Shown here: piece by piece, positions 1 through 10,400 of the stretch | Layout of the letters: the number at the start of each line of letters is the position of its first letter | How positions within the stretch are numbered: position 1 is the first letter of the stretch | NCBI GenBank assembly: GCA_020650975.1 | Contig: JAIPMN010019531.1 | Location: 1-21,971 of the forward strand | DNA from: Apostichopus californicus | Lineage: Eukaryota > Echinodermata > Holothuroidea > Aspidochirotida > Stichopodidae | Length of the DNA stretch: 21,971 nucleotides | Reading direction: 5' to 3' | Notes under the pieces: generated by a model | The model's database searches: none | Told to the model about the DNA's origin: nothing | Seen by the model: the letters and a program-made list of their open reading frames with translations, nothing else | Translations under genes and position numbers: made by a program

Positions 1-1340
1 TATGACAACACTGACCTGGGTAAGTGTTCTGCTATCTGGAAGAGTATGTGAGATGTTACCATGTATCTCACACCTTTCAATCTATCATGACAACACTGAC
101 CTGGGTAAGTGTTCTGCTATCTGGAAGAGTATGTGAGATGTTAACAGGTATCTCACACCTTTCAATCTATTATGACAACACTGACCTGGGTAAGTGTTCT
201 GCTATCTGGAAGAGCATTTGAGATGTAAACATGTATCTCACTCCTTTCAATCTATTATGAAAACACTGACCTGAGTAAGTGTTCTGCTATCTAGAAGAGT
301 ATGTGAGATGTTAACATGTATCTCACACCTTTCAATCTATTATAACAACACTGACCTGGGTAAGTGTTCTGCTATCTGGTAGACCATGTGAGATGTTAAT
401 ATGTATTTCACACCTTTCAATCTATTATGACAACACTGACCTGGGTTAGTGTTCAGCTATCTGGAAGAGTATGTGAGATGTTAAAATGTATCTCACTCCT
501 TTTCAATCTATTATGACAACACTGACCTGGGTAAGTGTTCTGCTATCTGGAAGAGTATGTGAGATGTTACCATGTATCTCACACCTTTCAATCTATCATG
601 ACAACACTGACCTGGGTAAGAGTTCTGCTATCTGGAAGAGTATGTGAGATGTTACCATGTATCTCACACCTTTCAATCTATTATGACAACACTGACCTGG
701 GTAAGTGTTCTGCTATCTGGAAGAGTATGTGAGATGTTAACAGGTATCTCACACCTTTCAATCTATTATGACAACACTGACCTGGGTAAGTGTTCTGCTA
801 TCTGGAAGAGCATTTGAGATGTAAACATGTATCTCACTCCTTTCAATCTATTATGAAAACACTGACCTGAGTAAGTGTTCTGCTATCTAGAAGAGTATGT
901 GAGATGTTAACATGTATCTCACACCTTTCAATCTATTATAACAACACTGACCTGGGTAAGTGTTCTGCTATCTGGTAGACCATGTGAGATGTTAATATGT
1001 ATCTCACACCTTTCAATCTATTATGACAACACTGACCTGGGTTAGTGTTCTGCTATCTGGAAGAGTATGTGAGATGTTAACATGTATCTCACTCCTTTTC
1101 AATCTATTATGACAACACTGACCTGGGTAAGTGTTCTGCTATCTGGAAGCCCATGTGAGATGTTAACATGTATCTCACACTTTTCAATCTATTATGACAA
1201 CACTGACCTGGGTAAGTGTTCTGCTATCTGGAAGAACATGTGAGATGTTATCATGTATCTCACACCTTTCAATCTATTATTCAATCTATTATGAAATCAC
1301 TGACCTGGGTAAGTGTTCTGCTATCTGGAAGAGCATGTGA
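1..1340. repeat. 85-bp minisatellite, 16 units, derived from EXOSC10 exon 12 and its donor
   Basis: The heptamer ctgacct recurs at 11, 96, 181, 266, 351, 436, 522, 607, 692, 777, 862, 947, 1032, 1118, 1203 and 1300. Spacing is 85 bp, with two steps of 86 and a last step of 97. The last unit overlaps coding exon 12: its right 36 bp are coding, and the array ends where similarity to the exon stops. Copies 1-7 and 8-14 form two blocks about 596 bp apart. The array continues off the left edge. Apparent short open frames in it come from the repeat and are not genes. Confidence 0.97.
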
Positions 1341-1423
1341 TTTGGGAGGATGTAGCCTGTGCTCTCGTCCTCTTCCCTGGCGATACTGTCCCTCCAGGCA
1401 TACAGGAGGCGGAAGGCATGGAT
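1305..1423 (-). CDS. EXOSC10: EXOSC10 exon 12 (HRDC domain)
   Basis: Thirty-nine codons plus two bases, acceptor TTGTTACAG, donor CCCAG|GTCAGTG. It begins [20 protein letters not shown] and ends [11 protein letters not shown], the core of the HRDC domain (human AFQLLFAWRDKTARREDE and IAEELPK). Reading past the donor meets a TAA within a few codons. The last 36 bp are repeated 15 times in the array to the left. Later exons are outside the window. Confidence 0.93.
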
Positions 1424-4400
1424 CTGTAACAAAAGAGAAAGGACAGATTTTCTTCCTTGAATCATGACCCATTGATACACAATTTGGTAACAGTCTCAGT
1501 TCTGTTTCTCTGTTCGAACATTAAATTTGGTAAATTCGGTAATCCACACGACGAAGCTGTCTACAACATGGTGAAGGCTAAGAAATGACATGGTGCCATT
1601 GGTGGAACAACATAACACATATATGACAAATGCATCAAATCTAGAACAGACATGTTGAGGCTATCACCAACATGTGTAGGCTATAAAGAATAAAGAAACA
1701 ACACGTTGAAAGTAACACCTTTTTGATTCAACGAAACAACAACATGTTGAATAAATGAGAGGAATAAAAGGCTAATTAACAAGTTGTAAACTGGGCTTTT
1801 AAAGACTATAGGAACAACATACTCAAGACTGTAACTCACCTGCTTAGCATTGAATGATTTTCGATTCTTCTTGTACAAGATCAAGTAAGAGACGTTGGTG
1901 AACAACGGCTTGTTGTATTTCTGAAAATTTTAAGAATTTATAGATTGACCGTTGAAAATCACATAAGAAAAGATGAAACATGTTATCTGTAAAGAAAACT
2001 GATTATGACCTCAATATGATGATGATGACATTAAAACATTAAGGAGTAGTTGGCACTATTTACAAATACATTGTGGCTACAAATACTCAACTTTAGCAGA
2101 AAATTCTTCTTAAAGGAACAATAAAACAAAATGCTGAATGTAAACTGTCTCGGGCTTACCTAGAATACACTGTCCTGAAAATCATGGTGGTTCTGTGAAA
2201 TTTATTATGAACATTACTTTTCTTAAACATAAATCCATCCATTATTATTAACATTCCTTTAATTAAACATAAATCCATCCACACAAGATATTAATTTTCC
2301 CATTAAAATAAAAGTACTGAGGTTCTGATGTCACAGATAAGATAAGTATCATGTTTTTTAAAACCAGGCTGGTTTTGAAAATTAGTCATTTCCGAAAAAA
2401 AAAAAACTCCTTACCCTTAAAGCGATGGCTTTGCTTCGCTCAAAGACAGCCTTAAGCAAGTTCTTTTGTTTATTTCCAAGTTTAATCAATTCCTCCTTCA
2501 TCTTGTTACAGATATAGAGCAAATAATGAGTATCTTCCCTAGCATACATCTTCATAGCTTCCGGTAATGGTCTGCAGAAAAATCAGTAAAAAATCAAGTT
2601 GAAATCCTTGGCTAGCATGGGATACTGACCAGCCTCAGAGCCTATAAGCTCTGAGTGCTACCAGCCAAGCTATTGAGCTCTTAATGGTCAGGTGGTAGTC
2701 CCTATGTTACCATTGATCATGCTGACAGGGTGCCAGGCGCAAGCCACAGTACTTTGCAATACCGTTCTACCAGGGATCACAATCCCAATTTCATTCGAAA
2801 CCACCCAGAAATTGATATTTTTCAAGACATAAATTTGAAACATATTTATTGTCACTTGTACAATTGCAACGTTTTATTGGTGAGGAGAAAGCTGTGAAAA
2901 GTGACTACACTTGTTTTGTATTGAATCTACGAAAGATCTTATCTACGGAAATCTTGTCTTATCTTTCGATTCATTTGCATTATTTTTGTAGTTCTTGTTA
3001 CTTCAATTGGTCAAATTTAACAACTGTGCAATTTGAAAAACTGAAGAACTAAACTGAATGAAAAACAAATTATTGAAAATCCATACTTTCATGATTAAAC
3101 AAGATCTTAGTAAAATAGAACTTTCAACATGCAACAAATCAGCATAAAATATCAGGAAAATCCTTTATTCTTCAAATTAAACTGAAGTTAATTTTCCAGC
3201 TTTTCAGTTTCCCAATTTCACACAATTTAACATTTCAACATGATGATAAAACTATCAAGGACAAGGCAGGTAAAAAGACAGAAGGCAAGTTAAAAGAAAG
3301 AAGGCAAGTAAAAAGAAAGAAAACAAAGGTAAGATTTCTCCCTCAGACAGAGAGTTTATGAAACTTCCTACCTTATTCTCCAGTCTGCGAGCTGATATTT
3401 CTTGTCGGATTCAACTTTGCAGTAATGTTTCATCAGGAATGCTAGAGAATTACGAGCCAGCCCTAACAACTTGGACGCTTCTCCAGTGTCAAACAAATTG
3501 ACGACATAGACCCCAAAATCTTTTTGCAGCCACTCTATGTCCATCATAGCACCGTGAAAAATCTGAAAATCAAAACAATTAAGTTAGCAAAATTTAAGAT
3601 AGTATCGTTATGTCAAAAAGAAGTATTTGCTGCTTTTGCCGCAGCCTCAAATATCCCCCTCCCCTCCCCTCCCCTCATCTCACATACCCCCCTCTCTGAT
3701 TTTTAACTATGTTGGGTCTTGCAAACAAAAACTAGACACAGTAAACTATAAGCCTAGGCAAACATCCCTTTCTTAGTAGGATGTACTAATATTTCACATG
3801 CAACTAATGTACGAAGGTGATAGGAAAGTTATTTATATCAACGCTATTTTTGCAAATATGCTACAAATTCATTCATGTTCACAAAGTATTATTTTGGTAC
3901 CATCCTAAAAGTCTCTGACTATCTGATAGTCTTGCCATAAAGATACAACACAAATCTGTAAACACTTGCAGACATGACATACCAACTTGCTATTTTTGGG
4001 TTGAGCAAGTAAAACTTAAGAGGTGTAGAGGAGGGGTGGGGGGGGGGAGTATATGGTGCCTTAGAGGCTCAGAAGGTGTTAATCTAACACTGACTTTTAA
4101 TTTCTGCAATGAAATTCAACCTACTGTTTTAAATTTCAAATATACAACCCTCGTTGTTAAGTGAAGGATGACATGGCAAATACATTCTATGTACTTTGCT
4201 TTGCTATTGATAAAGATGCTTACTTTTTACACGAAATTTTGATGCAAAAAAAAGGTTTCATTGCAATAAGTTGGTAGACTAAACATAGTGAAATCTCTAA
4301 CAGCATAGTCTTGACTGATCAAAAATGTTATTCACTCATGTGAAGCCAATATCTTGCTCCCCAGAAACGGAAATTTTTGGCACTTCTGGAACAATTTCAG

Positions 4401-7400
4401 TGATGGTCTCAATTTTTTTCTAAAAACCAGCATGAACATTCTGTATCGTCTTCTTTCCTTGTTACAGCATAAAATTACAATCTTCCCATTTAACACCCTC
4501 AGATTCTCACAATTGGAATATAATGCGGCAAAGCTTTAAAGCTTCACTAGCCTGGCGATATTTCAGTTGTAGATCCAACCTGAAGTTATCTCTTCCAGGC
4601 TAAAGAGGGTGAAAAAAAATCCCCCAGGGTAATTTTTAGCTCCGTCCAGGACTTACCTTTACAATCTTCGGATCTGTGAAGGATTCGTTGAGGACAAAAA
4701 GGTGGCTCCTAAGCTCCAGGGTATCGATGAGGTAATCCTGGTCTCTGGTTGATATTTGCATCAGGCAGGTGAAACCTTGGAATGACCGGTAGGAATGGTG
4801 CTGTTGACCAATCAGGAGACAAAGATAAAAGATTGTCATCTTAACAATCTGACGATTGGATTCATTACATGACAAATGCTGTTTGTAAATTTTGTTTTGA
4901 TTCACAAATGAAATGCCTCACGGATGACATGACAGATGCCAAAGACTTTGCTTTACCATAATTATGACAATTCAAATTTCAATAGCTTATCAATTGTTTC
5001 AAAATTTGAGATATCACAATATTCCTTTTCCTTTGCTGTTCTATTTTAATTAACTTTGTTGTTGTTGTTATTGTTGCTTTTGTTGCTACAGACATTTTTC
5101 TTCCATATCCATTCATTGCTCATAAAATGCTCTGATTCTTTATAAACTATTCTAGCTCCTTGCAATGCATTGTACATAGATATTTTACATTATTCTACAT
5201 TGTAAAAATATAGAAAAGCAAAACAATGTCCTGTAAAGGGCATTGTTTGCAGTGATTGTTTTCTTTACAACCAGCTCTTTCTTTGGAAAACTAGCAAAGC
5301 TTTAGAAAACAAGTATATATAGTTAATTCAGCTCCAATTGTAGACATATTCATCAATATTAAAACAGAGATGGTTTCCACTACCAAGTATATGTGGTTCC
5401 CATTTTAATATTCAACAGTGTTCTCGTTTCAGATAACGCACTGTAATTCTAACAGGCTATTCTACTGAATTCAGAAAAAAAAAGCAACATGTTCACACAA
5501 TGTGACTTTTTTAAAAAAAAATTCTTAACTTTAAATTCTAAACTTCTTAAATTATGTATAATTGATGTCATTCACAGTGTTTTCATCAAGACCTGCAGCT
5601 AGCAGAGAGTCTTAAACATACACAGATGTTCTACTGCTAAGGCTTTACAAACTGCTATCAAATACAAACAAAAATGGGATTGTTGTAATAATTTGAATCC
5701 TGAAGTACCAAGTTCACTTAACTTTCTTTCCTTCAATGACAATATTGGCTATTTGAGGAGCAAAATTACTTCTGGTTGCTTTGAAATGTTTCAAGGCTCA
5801 AAGCAAGATTAATATTCACAGCTAGAAAAGGTGAGACCAGCTCTTGCACTAAATAAGGTGACCTTTTATAATCTGAATCTCTGATCAGGCCAGCCTACAA
5901 ACACAAACTGAGAATTTCAAAAGAATGGTTTTCTTTGAAGTTTATTTTCACTGGCAAGTTGTTGCGAAACTGTACAAACTTACTATCGATACATCGCATG
6001 TCCTCTGAGGGTTGAAAGGAAATCGTACTTCCTATACGAGTAAGTTTAGGATGGCTAGATAGTGTTTGTATTATGCTACTGTACACCCACCTCAAGATCA
6101 ACACCGAATGATGTCTGGGTCTTCAGAAGATCCGATAACTCTTTCAGCTGTTCAGGAGTTGTGATAAATGTCAGCGGGGTGGTGAGGACCGGCAGGTATT
6201 GGTAGCCTTCTTCGACCTCCAAGTGTGAATCGCCAGGCTCAAAGTTTTCAATTTCAAACTGATAAGGATGAGGGGCACTAGAAATACAAGAACAATTTGT
6301 TTTTTTCCCTTTTTGATGAAAAAGCAAGTTTCAAGTGAGTTGTTTTCAAGTAAACTTCAAGTATAGCTCTGTATGAATGAATAGAGGCTGTGTTTACAGT
6401 TCTGTGTATTAAACTATAACTGAATAGAGAAGTTGTTTTGAAGTATGCTTCAAGTATAGCTCTGTATGAATGAATAGAGGCTTAGTTTTCAGCACTGTGC
6501 ATTAAACTATAACTGAATAGAGGAGTTGTTTTCAGTACTTTCAAGTATAGTTTTGAATGAATGAATAAAGGCTTTGTTTACAGCACTGTGTATTAAACTA
6601 TAACTGAATAGAGGAGTTGTTTTCAGTACTTTCAAGCATAGCTCTCTATGAATGAATAGAGGCTTTGTTTTCAGCACTGTGCATTAAACTAGAACTGAAT
6701 AGAGGAGTTGTTTTCAGTACATTCTAGTACAGCTCTCTATGAATGAATAGAGGCTTTGTTTACAGCACTGTGTATTAAACTATACCTGAATAGAGGAGTT
6801 GTTTTCAGTACTTTCAAGTATAGTTTTGAACGAATGAATGAATAGAGGCTTTGTTTTCAGCACTGTGCATTAAACTATAACTGAATAGAGGAGTAGTTTT
6901 CAAGTATACTTCAAGTATAGCTCTGTATGAATGAATAGAGGCTTTGTAAAAGTTTACAGCACTGTGCATTAAACTATAACTGAATAGAGGAGTTGTTTTC
7001 AGTACTTTCAAGCATAGCTCTGTATGAATGAATAGAGGCTTTGTTTTCAGCACTGTGCATTAAACTAGAACTGAATAGAGGAGTTGTTTTCAGTACATTC
7101 TAGTACAGCTCTGTATGAATGAATAGAGGCTTAGTTTTCACCACTGTGCTTTAAACTATACCTGAATAGAGGATCTGTTTAGAACCTCAACTAACTGAGT
7201 AAACAGAGATTCCGTGTAGAACCGCAGGTAACTGTAGTAATACAGGTTCTACTGCAGCCCACTTCAACAGAGGTCCCATTAGCACCTCAAGTAACTGGAT
7301 GAATAGAGGGGTATGCTTAGACCTAAGGTAACAGATTTAACAGAGGTTGCACTTAGGTTATAACTTCAGTTTCCACCGATTATGTGACAGCGTGGTGGCC

Positions 7401-10400
7401 AATTGGCTAAGGTGTCGGACTCGTGATCCAAGGATTGCTGGTTCGATTCCTGCCTAGTTCATTACGTTGTGTCCTTGGGCAAGAATCTTTATCTCACTTG
7501 CCTCTCTCCACCCAGGGGTTAAATGGGTACCTGTGAGGTAACTTGTCATTGGGCGCAGTATATAACTACTGCCGACTGGAGGGATTGTCTCTGGGACAGG
7601 TTATCATTGACCAGGTAATATAACGTCTGTAATATAACGTCTGTAAAGCGCTTTTAAACCTATCGCTGGTATAAAGCGCTATATAAAAGCAAATATTATT
7701 ATCAGACCCCTTGCCCCCCACCAGAAGAGCAAACCCAATTGAGGTATAATTTCATAATTACCACTCTGCTGGTATGCCTGTCTCTACCTCCATTCTCTGC
7801 TGAGTGATAAAGTCTTGAACACTTTGAAACTTCTGCCCCTGATCTGTAAAAGTAGATTAGAAAATTTGCAACCGGTAATGCTTACAGAATCATCGCTGAG
7901 AAATTGCCTGCGATTGCGTTCGATTAAAAATGGCAAGGAACAAAAAATATCGCAAGCGATTTTTTGACTTGTGACAGGTTTAATAGATGCAAAGTGTCAC
8001 TGCATCCCAAAAGTAACATGCAAGGTAGCAAAAATTTTGCATAAATTAAAGAAATGACTTTGTAGTTTAGACTATGAATTTATCTTGATATGTTGTAGGC
8101 TGTTAACGGTCCTAGTTGTATTTCTAGAAGACTTTTAATTTTGAGAAATGGTCCTTTAAATATCTGAGAGTCATCAATTAGAGTGGCTGGCCTACTCAAG
8201 TCTTATAAAATAGACCATTTTTATGTCAAGTTACGCAAATGTAACACAAAACTTGATGGGAAAAACAAGATTTTATGGCCTCAAAATAACATGATTACAC
8301 ATAACATGATTATCACTGAATGACTGTCATGCAATCGTGATCTTTTTTCATACAACATTAATAGAATATGGTTTTGTAGAGTTACTAGAATCATGACATA
8401 ATGGATGAACATTATAACATTCATACCTGAACTGAGGAGATGACATCATCATTTTTTAAGCCTTAAGTGAGCATTCCGGAGATTTAGCACATTTTGAACT
8501 GGAATATCTAATGAAATATTTACTAGCAGTTGAAGTTTTTCCATTGTTTCCAACGTTTAATTTCATCATTTCAGGAGTGGAATGGGCCTACTCTCATCAA
8601 GTTATTTGCCAGCCTACATTGAAGCCCTGTGGGATCACCATTAAACCTTCCCACCTACCACCTGTAAGTCATCATTACCTATATTCAGTGGTTTTAGGGC
8701 ATTCGGCTTGTGCTTGATGATCGGTCTGAATGGGACGTTACTATTATCCACCTTCACTTCGAACTTCAGCTGCGGTCGAATTGTATTCTTGGCATACATC
8801 ATGTGAAACGATTGCTTAGGATTTGCAGAGTCATCGTTCTGGAAGAGAGTGAATTTATAAAAATGTGAACGTTTACCAAAACACTTGCATACTTATCATA
8901 CCCAATGATGAAAATGGGCAGAGGGGCCAGGGAGGGGGTCAAACGGCCTCTGTAACTAGCCCACAACCCCATTACATTGCTGAGAAAGTAAGACAAGAGT
9001 CATTTTATGGTAGCACCTGGCCAACAAGTCACCCCTGTAGAGCGTGGTGGACGATTGGCTAAGGCGTCTGACTCGTGATCCAAGGATTGCTGGTTCGACT
9101 CCTGCTTAGTTCATTACGTTGTGTCCTTGGGCAAGATGCTTTATCTCACTTGCCTCTCTCCACCCAGGGGTTAAATGGGTACCTGTTAGGTAACATGTCA
9201 TTGGGCGTAGTATATAACTGCAGCCGCCTGGAGGGATTGTCTCTGGGACAGGTTATCATTGACCAGGGGTAACATAACGTCTGTAAAGTGCTTTGAGACC
9301 TATTGCTGGTATAAAGCGCTACATAAAAGTGGATAGCATTATTATTAAATAATTGTTTCAATCTGAACAATAAGCAGCAATATAAGTAAAGCATACCTGT
9401 TAACTTGTTTCTGCATGATAATTTTATACTGCACATTAAAAGGAGTATAAATGATAGATTAGTCATATAAACTACATGGCCCGGTGGGTCCATCAACCAG
9501 GTGCCACTCTTCATAGAAAGTGGCTGCTGGTCAGGGTACCTAAACTTTATCCTTGTTTTATACGATATACTCTGCTGCTTCTAACCGAAAATGTATAATA
9601 AGCATTTGTTTGAAAGTATAGTACAATTAAATTAATTTCAAATATTTTTACTCAAATGATTGTGTGAAGGAGGTGGGGGAAGCCTGACAGCACTGCCGTC
9701 TCTTGAATCAATGGCTACTATTAAAGGGTGTGAAGACTCGTGCAAAAAGAAACGTCTAATGCCGGTAATTTGACCTAGTTTAGAATGAGGTGTAACAGAA
9801 GTGTTAGACACCACCATCGATCCCAGAAAATACACACACAGCTTGCTAACGTCGGTAATTGGACACTAGTGTACAGTCAATACCCACAGCACAGTGTACA
9901 AATGATACAGCAATGGACATCTCAGGTCCAGCTAAAGATAACAAGGTATCATGTTTCATTACTGTCTGCATTTTGTAGCAACACGAACAAAACGTCACTT
10001 GCAAGCAACAGAAAGTTAACTTTTTCAGATGGCCGCACGCGGTTTGGAGCGAGTCTTCGATGCCTTTAACAAGTGGCTACTTTTCACTGCAGTATGTTGT
10101 CTACGAATGACCCAGTACAGAGCGTACATTTTCTCATAAGATCCTAAAATGATTAAGACAAGACCCCTTAACACTTAGTACAAAAAGAAAAAAAATTCAA
10201 ATCTGTCTTCATTCATTTTTGTTTACTTCTTCACTGACAGCAACCAACCTAACTTTTTTTTAATTACTTCAAATGTTTACCTTTCTATTCCAAGAAGCGA
10301 TTGATACATTTGCTTCCTTCTGATTGGTATTTATCAGTAACGGCGACTCTGTCTTCTTGATGCCAGATGCCTCGTCCAAAAGAATACCCTAGAGGGAGGG

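Noticed and set aside
24..732. Open frames of 65 residues repeated in the left array
   Set aside because: They are identical products of the 85-bp repeat on the strand opposite EXOSC10 and carry no protein family signal.
1..1340. CRISPR-like regular spacing
   Set aside because: The repeats abut with no unique spacers, the host is an animal, and the unit is explained by an exon-intron junction.
3655..3676. C-rich tract as a possible G-quadruplex or i-motif control element
   Set aside because: Similar C- or G-runs occur at several intronic sites here; nothing ties this one to a function.
6814..7053. Minus-strand frame with repeating SLMHSA-type words
   Set aside because: Produced by the 91-bp minisatellite inside an intron; no independent support.
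8661..8679. Alternative donor CAG|GTGGTA for EXOSC10 exon 5
   Set aside because: It would put exon 6 in the wrong phase; the donor at 8679 gives an in-frame join matching homologues.
9146..9514. 122-residue minus-strand frame
   Set aside because: It runs across the SINE copy at 9041 in antisense and shows no recognisable protein.
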